The notes beneath the pieces were generated by a model. That model ran no database searches, had not been told where the DNA came from, and saw only the letters and a list, made by a program, of their open reading frames with translations. The translations under genes were made by a program, and so were the position numbers. DNA of 5,624 nucleotides from assembly GCA_030831445.1 (NCBI GenBank), contig JAURLB010000220.1, positions 1 through 5,624 of the forward strand, given 5' to 3'. The stretch is from Candidatus Nanopelagicales bacterium. GTDB lineage: Bacteria > Actinomycetota > Actinomycetes > S36-B12 > UBA5976. Positions 1 through 5,624 of the stretch are shown piece after piece. The first letter of the stretch is position 1. Every line of letters begins with the position of its first letter.

Positions 1-644
1 ACGCCCAATCCGTACCGCTCAACTCCCCCTTGCACAGCGACAATGCGGGATTTTTCTGTTTGATCGATTTCCACGGGGTTTATCAAACTTGCAATACTGA
101 TAGCAATAAACAGAAGTGAAGACATTAACTTGGTTCTGCGACTCACCAACCCTTGTATTCCTAACCCAACAAATGCGGCCACGTACAACACAATCAGAGT
201 CACCAGTAATTGAGGAAATGCCCGATGTATAACCGCGAAGGGAGTTTCGATGAATATCAGCCCATACTGGAGCCAACCAAAGCCACCGAAAGGAAAACTA
301 TCTCTGACATTCTCGAACAATGTCAGCGTAAGAACAAAGAATATTGCTCTTTCGAATTGCTTTTCGATGTAACTAGAGATTAATGAGGCAAGGAATATCG
401 GAGTGAGACAGAACATGCTCACAGCAAGAACAATATCTAATCCGACAATGTCCAGCCAGAAAAGGGCAACGATGAACTGAAGCAATCCAAAGCTTGTCCA
501 TAACACCACCCACTGTTTCTTAGATGCAGATGAACTTAGCATGAACATCGAAATAAGCGTTATGAGAATGGTGATTAATGGGAATTGCAATTGAAAACTC
601 AGCCCAGCAATTGCTCCGAGCCCTAATGCGAGTAGGTAGCGCAT
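1..644 (-). CDS. lnt: Apolipoprotein N-acyltransferase, N-terminal part (truncated by window edge)
   Basis: Lnt adds the third acyl chain, taken from a membrane phospholipid, to the N-terminal diacylglyceryl-cysteine of lipoproteins at the outer face of the cytoplasmic membrane. Reading leftward from ATG at 644-642, 214 complete codons are open to the edge with no stop. The protein is strongly hydrophobic, with likely membrane segments near residues 3-17, 21-37, 46-66, 70-90, 98-112, 143-163 and 172-189. Family landmarks are R114 followed by FPFGGFGW (117-124), the usual Lnt signature, and IVAVQGGVERYGLG (201-214), which matches the first strand of the carbon-nitrogen hydrolase domain. The catalytic Glu-Lys-Cys lies beyond the window, so activity cannot be judged here. 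The ATG is one base after the upstream peptidase stop and has no clear Shine-Dalgarno sequence, so translation is probably coupled. In many actinobacteria a polyprenol-phosphate mannose synthase follows or is fused; that is not visible here. Confidence 0.93.
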   Translation of the reverse strand, partial: MRYLLALGLGAIAGLSFQLQFPLITILITLISMFMLSSSASKKQWVVLWTSFGLLQFIVALFWLDIVGLDIVLAVSMFCLTPIFLASLISSYIEKQFERAIFFVLTLTLFENVRDSFPFGGFGWLQYGLIFIETPFAVIHRAFPQLLVTLIVLYVAAFVGLGIQGLVSRRTKLMSSLLFIAISIASLINPVEIDQTEKSRIVAVQGGVERYGLG

Positions 645-645
645 G

Positions 646-1725
646 TTAGTGAACGACGATGAGGTTTCGTGGTCGATTGTTGCAATTGATAGGACCATTT
701 GACGTGCTAATAACGATGTCTTCAATGCGCGCGCCGTATTTGCCTTCTATGTAAAAGCCAGGTTCGATGCTGAAGGCATTACCTTCAACCAGTTTGTGCT
801 TATTTCCCTGAACGATGTATGGGTCCTCGTGAGTTTGTAACCCAATACCGTGTCCAGTCCTATGAATAAAATAATCAGATAAATCTGCTTCTTTTAAGAT
901 ATTACGAGCGATACTATCGAGGTCTTCGCATGAAACCCCTATCAAGGATCCATCAACTGCTTTGATTTGAGCATTTTGGAGGATGTCGTAGTAATGTTGA
1001 AATGTTGGATCAATCTGTTTCACAACATAAGTTCGTGTGCAATCACTGCAGTATCCGCTGGGCATCGTGCCACCAATATCAACCACGACAACATCGCCCT
1101 CTTCTAGAATTCGATCCGAAACTTCGTGGTGAGGAGAAGCGGAGTTAGGTCCACTAGCAACGATTACAAAATCTACCGTCTCATGACCAGATTCGAAAAT
1201 TAAGGCTTTGATATCTTCCCCGATTTCGCGTTCAGTGCGACCTAGAAATGCCATAGCACTCACTTGTTCGTGAACCCAATCAATTGCTCTACCTGCCTCT
1301 ACCAAGGCCGCTATCTCTGCTTCAGATTTCACGGTTCGAACAACATTTATGAGCGACGTCGCATCAATGAAAGTCGAATTTGCCATGTGTCCTTGGAATT
1401 TCAGCAATTTCTCCGACCACATATAGGGATCTACTGCAACAGTCCCGGAAGCGATAGTTGATACTATGTCTATAGCGTTATCAGTTTCCGAAAAACTTTC
1501 AATCTCGCATTCAATCTTGACATGTTCTTTAGCAAGTATGAACTCCAGTCTTGGAACGATCATTTTAGGTATTCCAACCGATGGAAGCATCAAAAGTGTA
1601 AGCCGCTCTAGTGGTAAGGCTTTATAGCCTGTTACGTATCTGAAATTGGGGCTAGGCGTCAAGAAAAGCCAATCAATCCCTTTGGCGGTCATTTCTTCCT
1701 GGAGTGCTGCAACGGTTTTTGTCAT
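646..1725 (-). CDS. M24 family metallopeptidase (Xaa-Pro dipeptidase / PepE-like)
   Basis: Predicted cytoplasmic two-metal peptidase of the pita-bread fold that cleaves dipeptides or N-terminal residues, typically before proline. The 359 residues are full length for the family. Residues 1-125 form the creatinase-like N-terminal domain, with the typical NFRYVTGY at 27-34. Residues about 133-359 form the catalytic domain. All five metal ligands are present: D216 (VDIGG), D228 (CSDCTRTY), H292 (TGHGIGL), E321 (SIEPGF) and E335 (ARIEDIV). The substrate-binding histidine lies in SPHHE (197-201). There is no signal peptide. The gene diverges from the exonuclease gene and lies one base upstream of lnt. 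No Shine-Dalgarno precedes the ATG at 1725-1723, and a -10-like TACCGT ends six bases before it, so the mRNA may be leaderless. The neighbouring helicase and exonuclease match the setting of the mycobacterial gene called pepE. Exact substrate (Xaa-Pro dipeptides or aminopeptidase P-type) cannot be told from sequence. Confidence 0.95.
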   Translation of the reverse strand: MTKTVAALQEEMTAKGIDWLFLTPSPNFRYVTGYKALPLERLTLLMLPSVGIPKMIVPRLEFILAKEHVKIECEIESFSETDNAIDIVSTIASGTVAVDPYMWSEKLLKFQGHMANSTFIDATSLINVVRTVKSEAEIAALVEAGRAIDWVHEQVSAMAFLGRTEREIGEDIKALIFESGHETVDFVIVASGPNSASPHHEVSDRILEEGDVVVVDIGGTMPSGYCSDCTRTYVVKQIDPTFQHYYDILQNAQIKAVDGSLIGVSCEDLDSIARNILKEADLSDYFIHRTGHGIGLQTHEDPYIVQGNKHKLVEGNAFSIEPGFYIEGKYGARIEDIVISTSNGPINCNNRPRNLIVVH

Positions 1726-1759
1726 AGGCTTACGGTACTAGAGACCCAAAGGGAGTGGA
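1726..1759. promoter_or_regulatory. Divergent intergenic region with candidate shared -10 element
   Basis: Only 34 bases separate two divergent start codons. They contain the near-palindrome TTACGGTA (1730-1737). On the plus strand TACGGT (1731-1736) fits the actinobacterial -10 pattern TANNNT. On the minus strand TACCGT (1737 to 1732) fits it as well. Placing each transcription start seven bases past its -10 puts them at about 1743 (plus) and 1725 (minus), 18 bases apart. The minus start would then be the A of the peptidase ATG, a leaderless mRNA. The plus transcript would carry a leader of about 17 bases holding a ribosome binding site. No good -35 is seen for either side. This is pattern matching only, with no transcript evidence. 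Confidence 0.42.
1748..1755 (+). promoter_or_regulatory. Ribosome binding site of the exonuclease gene
   Basis: The purine-rich AAAGGGAG ends four bases before the ATG at 1760. The spacing is a little short but usable. It supports this ATG over an out-of-frame ATG-led reading that begins a few bases upstream at 1755. Confidence 0.5.
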
Positions 1760-2653
1760 ATGGCAAGGACAATCGTCGTTGATATTGCCACAATGTACTA
1801 CCGAAGTTTCTATTCTTTGCCCGATACGATTGTTTCGCCAAAGGGTGAACCTATTAACGCAATACGTGGATCTCTCGACGCATTGTTCATGTTTATTGAA
1901 CGCTATCAGCCATCAAACATCATTACCTGTTGGGATTATGACTGGCGCCCCGATTGGCGCGTGGAGTTGATTGATAGTTATAAAACAGCGAGAACTGAAG
2001 ATGATGGCGGTAGCACTATTCCGGATTCCTTGAGTGACCAGGTTGAGATACTTCATGATCTATTGATAGAAATCGGTATGCCTGTTGTTGGAATCGACGG
2101 ATTTGAATCTGATGACATCGTTAGCCACTTTGCAAGACAAATTTCCGAACCAGTCGATATTGTTTCAGGCGATAAAGACCTATTCCAATTGATTGACGAT
2201 TCCGTGCAGAATCGTGTGCTCTACATCGGAACTGGATTCTCCAAACACACGCAAGTTGACGACACGTACCTCCTTGATCGTTATGGCATCAAGGGCAGTC
2301 AGTACGGTGATTTTGCAGTTCTGCGAGGCGACGCATCGGATGGATTACCAGGGGTAAGAGGAATTGGTGAGAAAACAGCCAGCGCACTTATTGCTGAGTT
2401 CGGCACACTTGATGAGGTATTGAAAGCTGCCACACAAGGAGATTCCCGTATAAAACCAAAGGTGACATCTTCCTTACTCGAACATAGTGACTATATAGAA
2501 CGAGCGAAAGAAGTTGTGCTACTAAATAAGGATCTTGATGTAGCGATACCTAAAGTGAAGTCAGTCAGTGCCACTACGATTGTTGAAGAACTAGGATTAC
2601 AAAGACAATTGAGTCGTTGGCAGCAATTGCAAGATTTATTCTTCGAAGTCTGA
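1760..2653 (+). CDS. Stand-alone 5'-3' exonuclease / flap endonuclease (FEN, PIN-like fold)
   Basis: Predicted structure-specific nuclease that removes 5' flaps and RNA primers during Okazaki fragment maturation and excision repair. It resembles the 5' nuclease domain of DNA polymerase I without a polymerase. The 297 residues carry the family acidic residues: D8 (VVDIA), D59 (CWDYD), E116, D118 and D119 (GFESDD), D138 and D140 (SGDKDLFQL), D191 and D194 (RGDASDGLPG). YKTAR at 74-78 lies in the helical arch region. A helix-3-turn-helix DNA-binding element follows (GVRGIGEKTASALI, 198-211). Residues after about 240 are a less conserved C-terminal segment. The mycobacterial relatives are Rv2090 and the M. 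smegmatis FenA protein; from memory Rv2090 is longer, about 390 residues, so this is a compact version. It is the only plus-strand gene here, divergent from the peptidase gene, and its last 18 bases overlap the end of the helicase gene in antisense. All catalytic residues look intact. Confidence 0.95.
   Translation: MARTIVVDIATMYYRSFYSLPDTIVSPKGEPINAIRGSLDALFMFIERYQPSNIITCWDYDWRPDWRVELIDSYKTARTEDDGGSTIPDSLSDQVEILHDLLIEIGMPVVGIDGFESDDIVSHFARQISEPVDIVSGDKDLFQLIDDSVQNRVLYIGTGFSKHTQVDDTYLLDRYGIKGSQYGDFAVLRGDASDGLPGVRGIGEKTASALIAEFGTLDEVLKAATQGDSRIKPKVTSSLLEHSDYIERAKEVVLLNKDLDVAIPKVKSVSATTIVEELGLQRQLSRWQQLQDLFFEV
2636..2653. other. Convergent 3'-end overlap of the helicase and exonuclease genes
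   Basis: The last 18 bases are shared on opposite strands, from the helicase TAA (2638-2636) to the exonuclease TGA (2651-2653). The overlap is centred on the 8-base palindrome CTTCGAAG (2641-2648), so the two proteins end in LFFEV and SDFEE. No GC-rich hairpin with a T run is seen on either strand within about 100 bases, so any transcript ending here would need Rho or would run into antisense. Confidence 0.9.
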
Positions 2654-5242
2654 AACCACCAAAATTCCACGCTTGAGTGACTTAATCGATTGATGTGCGA
2701 GATCGGATGTTACAGGAAGATTGAGTCGTGAAATTTGTTCCAAAAGATCCAAAAGTCGACGCATCGAACGAACAAAGTCTCCTGCTGAAATTTCAGACTT
2801 GGACAGCAACTCCGTTAGGCGAACTCCTTTGGCCCATTGGTACACAGTCCAAGCGAAACCTTGATCTAGTTTTTGGCCAGAGTGATAGCCATGAATATCT
2901 TCAACAGTAGAGATACTTTGAGAAATCCCGTGTATTTCTGCATACAATTCTTTGAACTCTGGGTGGTGTAATCGAGGGCCTCGCTGATCTCGGTCTGCTC
3001 GTGACTCAAAGACAAGTGTGCTCATAAGAGCCGCAAAGAGATGCGAATCAGTATTCGAAAAATCTAGTGCCTGGAGTACCTGCGCAAGAAGTAAATCCGA
3101 CTCCGTGTGAATACGTTTCAAAAGCTGAGCGGAATCATTCAGTTGGTATCCATCTTCGGTCGTATGGAGGTATCTCAAATCCAAAAGAATCTTGATAATT
3201 CGTTCAAAATCTTGACGAAGAACATTTGTTCTTCGCTGAATTGAATTATCTAGTCGTTCCTTATCTCGCTTGGCTTGTATCCACCGCTCCCCCCACCGAG
3301 CGTGTTGATCTCTATCTTTGCAACTGTGACAGGGATGGTTTCTCAATTCGATACGCAATGAGTCTAAGTCCACATTAATGCCTTTTGAAGTTCCACTGAA
3401 TTGCCAAAGTTGTTGGAGTACGTCACCTGCACGTTTTGGATTGAAAGATTCTTTGAGCCGAATTTTTCCCAGTACTACTGGTTGACCTTGAAGTACCGAC
3501 GTTTTACCTTTCGCATCGATAATGTAATACGTACTCTTACCGCGCGAATCCTTTCGCGCATGCGTCACTATTGCGGGCAACGAATGTCTGCCGCGCGACA
3601 ACTCAACTACGTCTCCACGTTGGTATTGAATTGTGTACGGACTCTTACCCTTCTCCAAATCAGTAATTCGCCTACGGATCTCCATATACTGCTGAAAATC
3701 GCCCTGATCACACGTCATTGCCTCGAAGAAACCTTCGATTCCTTCATTGTGCTTGTTGCGTTCAATGAGTAGTTTGGCAACAGACTTATCTGCCTGATAT
3801 TGCGCGAAGGATCGTTCAAGTAAGGCACGAGAATGTTCGAAACCAAGGGTCGAGAGAATATTTACTGCCATTGAGTATCCCGGTTTGAACGACGAGCGAA
3901 GTGGATACGTACGGGTCGAAGCGAGATTGCCGAGTGCTATGGGATCCAAATTCTGATGCCAAATTATGATGGAGTTTCCTTCAATATCGATACCACGTCT
4001 ACCGGCTCTTCCTGTAAGTTGGGTGTATTCCCCCGGCGACAGCTGAACGTGTTGTTCACCATTCCATTTCGTCAACTTTTCAATGAGAACGCTTTTAGCT
4101 GGCATATTAATTCCGAGAGACAAAGTTTCCGTTGCAAACACTAATTTCAAATATCCCAGTTGAAAAAGTTTCTCAACAACTTCTTTGAATCGAGGAAGTA
4201 ATCCTGCATGATGAGATGCAATTCCCGCCTCCAATGCCATTTGCCATCGATGCGCTTTTAATGCAACAAGATCATCTGAAGACAAGTCATCAATATATCC
4301 TTGGACAAAATTACGGATAAACTCAATTTCTTCATCTGATGTGAGCCGAAGGCCCTGGGAAATACATTCGTCGACAGCAGCATCACAGCCAGCTCTCGAA
4401 AAAAGAAAATAAATTCCCGGCAATAAACCCTCGTCGTCTAAAGTGTGAATGAGGTGCGACAGGCTCGGCGTGTGGCGAGAGTAGCCAAATCTTGACTTAG
4501 AACGGTTCGAACGGGCATCGTCATGAGCAAAACCAAGTAATCTTGGATTTACAATTTTCTTATCTTCATCGACAAACAGATCGTGAAGTCCTTGTTTGGT
4601 TGCAACATATTGCCACAGTGGGACAGGGCGACTCTCCTCAACAATAACCGAGAAATTTCCTCTCACATCCCCTAACCAATCACCGAATTCTTCAGCGTTG
4701 CTCACCGTCGCACTCAGGGCAATGATTTGGATGGATTGCGGCAGATGAAGAATCACTTCTTCCCAAACTGCTCCACGCGACCTATCAGCCAAGTAATGTA
4801 CTTCGTCGAGTATGACGTACGCCAGACGATCAAGCGCAGATGAGGATGCGTAAATCATATTTCTTAAAACTTCGGTGGTCATTACAATGATTTCGGCGGT
4901 TGGATTGATGCTCATATCTCCAGTTAGCAACCCAATTTTGGACTCGCCATACGTTTCGCAAAGTTCTTGATACTTCTGATTTGAAAGCGCCTTGATCGGT
5001 GTCGTGTAATACGCACGAGTTGCAGTTTGTAATGCCAAGAAAACGGCGAATTCTCCAACAACAGTTTTCCCGGCACCGGTCGGTGCCGCTACTAAAACTC
5101 CGTCCCCCGACTCTAATTTCGTGCATGCCGAAAGTTGAAATTCATCTAAATCGAAATTTTTAGTTAGCTCATATTGCGAGAGAAACTTACTTTTTAAGGA
5201 AGTTTTGCGTTTATGGGCAAAATATTTATCAGCATAGCTCAC
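2636..5242 (-). CDS. helY: HelY-like Ski2/Mtr4-type DEAD/DEAH-box helicase
   Basis: Predicted ATP-dependent superfamily 2 helicase of the Ski2-like group, 868 residues, close to mycobacterial HelY (about 900). Motifs in order: FQ of the Q-like motif (35-36), Walker A APTGAGKT (53-60), Ia TTPIKALSNQ (80-89), LLTGD (105-109), DEVH (146-149), SAT (177-179), IV YFLFSRAGCD (278-287), HHAGLLP (344-350), V ATETLSLGINMPA (370-382) and VI QLTGRAGRRGID (408-419). A helical region follows, then a probable KOW-like beta barrel (about 538-596), the family HPCHSC with H647 and W650 (636-650), and a DSHCT-type C-terminal helical domain (about 690-868). GDFVRSMRRLLDLLEQI (821-837) lies in that domain, with serine where relatives I recall have tryptophan. 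Eukaryotic relatives feed RNA to the exosome; the bacterial substrate is unsettled, and RNA processing or DNA repair are both possible. Translation starts at GTG, overlapping the upstream lipid kinase stop as GTGA. Confidence 0.95.
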   Translation of the reverse strand: MSYADKYFAHKRKTSLKSKFLSQYELTKNFDLDEFQLSACTKLESGDGVLVAAPTGAGKTVVGEFAVFLALQTATRAYYTTPIKALSNQKYQELCETYGESKIGLLTGDMSINPTAEIIVMTTEVLRNMIYASSSALDRLAYVILDEVHYLADRSRGAVWEEVILHLPQSIQIIALSATVSNAEEFGDWLGDVRGNFSVIVEESRPVPLWQYVATKQGLHDLFVDEDKKIVNPRLLGFAHDDARSNRSKSRFGYSRHTPSLSHLIHTLDDEGLLPGIYFLFSRAGCDAAVDECISQGLRLTSDEEIEFIRNFVQGYIDDLSSDDLVALKAHRWQMALEAGIASHHAGLLPRFKEVVEKLFQLGYLKLVFATETLSLGINMPAKSVLIEKLTKWNGEQHVQLSPGEYTQLTGRAGRRGIDIEGNSIIIWHQNLDPIALGNLASTRTYPLRSSFKPGYSMAVNILSTLGFEHSRALLERSFAQYQADKSVAKLLIERNKHNEGIEGFFEAMTCDQGDFQQYMEIRRRITDLEKGKSPYTIQYQRGDVVELSRGRHSLPAIVTHARKDSRGKSTYYIIDAKGKTSVLQGQPVVLGKIRLKESFNPKRAGDVLQQLWQFSGTSKGINVDLDSLRIELRNHPCHSCKDRDQHARWGERWIQAKRDKERLDNSIQRRTNVLRQDFERIIKILLDLRYLHTTEDGYQLNDSAQLLKRIHTESDLLLAQVLQALDFSNTDSHLFAALMSTLVFESRADRDQRGPRLHHPEFKELYAEIHGISQSISTVEDIHGYHSGQKLDQGFAWTVYQWAKGVRLTELLSKSEISAGDFVRSMRRLLDLLEQISRLNLPVTSDLAHQSIKSLKRGILVVSDFEE

Positions 5243-5624
5243 GGAAGTATCACCCGAAGCGAATCTGGCGCCGCTTGGATTTCAAAAGTTCCATAGTCAA
5301 AAAATTCGCCATCTCCAAAAATAGGTTCTGAACTCGCAATCTCTACCCTTAAGTGACTAAACGTGAATGACTCCACAAGTTCATGCTGTACATGCGTGCC
5401 CTTGAATACTTTTGGGAAAATCCGCAAAAAAGTGGGCTTCGAGCACCGATTGACAATAATTGCAGAAAGTGAAGGGGCAAAGGGGTCAGCTTGTGGAACG
5501 ACTTTCATTCCCGAACCGTATGAAGGTCCGTTTCCTATCGCCATCATCATGATGTTTCGTTTCGAATCCACACTATCTACAGAGATTGCCATATTGACTG
5601 GCTTGAAACTTCTTAGTCCAATTA
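5239..5624 (-). CDS. Diacylglycerol kinase-like lipid kinase (YegS/LCB5 family), C-terminal part, truncated by window edge
   Basis: Predicted soluble or membrane-associated kinase that phosphorylates diacylglycerol or a related lipid, returning it to phospholipid synthesis. Only the last 127 residues are inside the window. They match the C-terminal domain of the family: GNGPSYGSGMKVVPQADPF, then PTFLRIFPKVFKGTHVQHE, then FGDGE and a closing PDSLRVILP. The N-terminal ATP-binding domain with its glycine-rich GGDGT-type motif lies outside. The frame is open to the edge, and the codons before the methionine at 5592 still read family-like sequence (GLRSFKPVN), so that methionine is internal and the gene is partial. 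Its TGA overlaps the helicase GTG by four bases, a tight operon arrangement. In related actinobacteria tatA and tatC often lie upstream; that cannot be checked here. The lipid substrate is not certain, since the family also includes sphingosine-type and other lipid kinases. Confidence 0.88.
   Translation of the reverse strand, partial: IGLRSFKPVNMAISVDSVDSKRNIMMMAIGNGPSYGSGMKVVPQADPFAPSLSAIIVNRCSKPTFLRIFPKVFKGTHVQHELVESFTFSHLRVEIASSEPIFGDGEFFDYGTFEIQAAPDSLRVILP
5249..5255 (-). promoter_or_regulatory. Candidate ribosome binding site of helY, inside the lipid kinase gene
   Basis: On the minus strand GGGTGAT ends six bases before the GTG start at 5242. GGTGAT can pair with the 3' end of 16S rRNA (the GGUGAU part of AAGGAGGUGAUC). 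Together with the GTGA stop-start overlap this favours the GTG as the true start, with translation coupled to the lipid kinase gene. Confidence 0.38.

Noticed and set aside
19..276. An 85-residue minus-strand reading frame
   Set aside because: It is out of frame within lnt, its product is not family-like, and the lnt frame carries clear family motifs over the same bases.
1755..1970. A 71-residue plus-strand frame starting five bases before the exonuclease ATG
   Set aside because: Its ATG-like start overlaps the ribosome binding site of the exonuclease and the exonuclease frame carries the conserved catalytic residues.
3542..3559. Inverted repeat GCGCGAA / TTCGCGC with a 4-base loop, considered as a terminator
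   Set aside because: It lies deep inside the intact helicase coding region and has no T run on either strand.
3401..3772. A 123-residue plus-strand frame antisense to the helicase
   Set aside because: Its product has no recognisable domain, no ribosome binding site was seen, and the helicase frame fully explains the region.
5071..5088. The GC-rich hairpin considered as an intrinsic terminator
   Set aside because: It is within the Walker A codons, with no following T run on either strand.
4830..5126. A 98-residue minus-strand frame within the helicase region
   Set aside because: It is a shadow frame over the conserved helicase motifs I to II; its cysteine- and arginine-rich product resembles nothing known to me.
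5239..5592. A complete 117-residue small protein starting at the ATG at 5592
   Set aside because: The same frame stays open to the right edge and encodes family-like residues before this methionine; it is the C-terminal part of a lipid kinase, not a small gene.
1..5624. Defence island, phage, toxin-antitoxin, CRISPR or transposon content
   Set aside because: All coding space is taken by recognisable housekeeping genes, and no repeat arrays, terminal inverted repeats, integrase or transposase motifs were seen.

Overview
The window looks like housekeeping chromosome from a low-GC actinobacterium. Base composition is mixed, roughly low-to-mid forties percent GC by eye (not computed), and coding is very dense with overlapping or 1-base-spaced genes. 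A HelY-type Ski2-like helicase, a stand-alone 5'-3' exonuclease and an M24 peptidase sit side by side, as in mycobacteria (helY, Rv2090 and Rv2089c/pepE, from memory). A YegS/LCB5-type lipid kinase before helY and Lnt after the peptidase fit streamlined freshwater Actinobacteria (acI / Candidatus Nanopelagicales type). That lineage is an inference from gene order and composition, not a database result.

Layout from left to right: (1) positions 1-644, minus strand, the N-terminal membrane half of apolipoprotein N-acyltransferase (lnt), cut by the window edge; (2) 646-1725, minus, a complete M24 metallopeptidase of the Xaa-Pro dipeptidase/PepE type; (3) 1726-1759, a 34-base divergent intergenic region with a candidate two-way promoter; (4) 1760-2653, plus, a complete FEN/PIN-fold 5'-3' exonuclease; (5) 2636-5242, minus, a complete 868-residue HelY-like helicase whose 3' end overlaps the exonuclease 3' end by 18 bases; (6) 5239-5624, minus, the C-terminal third or so of a diacylglycerol kinase-like lipid kinase, overlapping the helicase start by 4 bases and running off the right edge. 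There is no gene-free stretch over 300 bases. I see no RNA gene, mobile element, CRISPR array or phage-like signature.

The genes fall into two functional groups. The helicase and the exonuclease are nucleic-acid processing enzymes. The lipid kinase and Lnt work on membrane lipids and lipoproteins, and the peptidase finishes small-peptide breakdown. The exonuclease is the only plus-strand gene, set between two minus-strand units. No terminator is visible where it meets the helicase gene, so the minus-strand genes may be read as one non-contiguous operon with the exonuclease antisense inside it.

I found no convincing undescribed system. The points most worth a second look are the symmetric divergent promoter with a possible leaderless peptidase mRNA, and the overlapping, terminator-less convergent junction.
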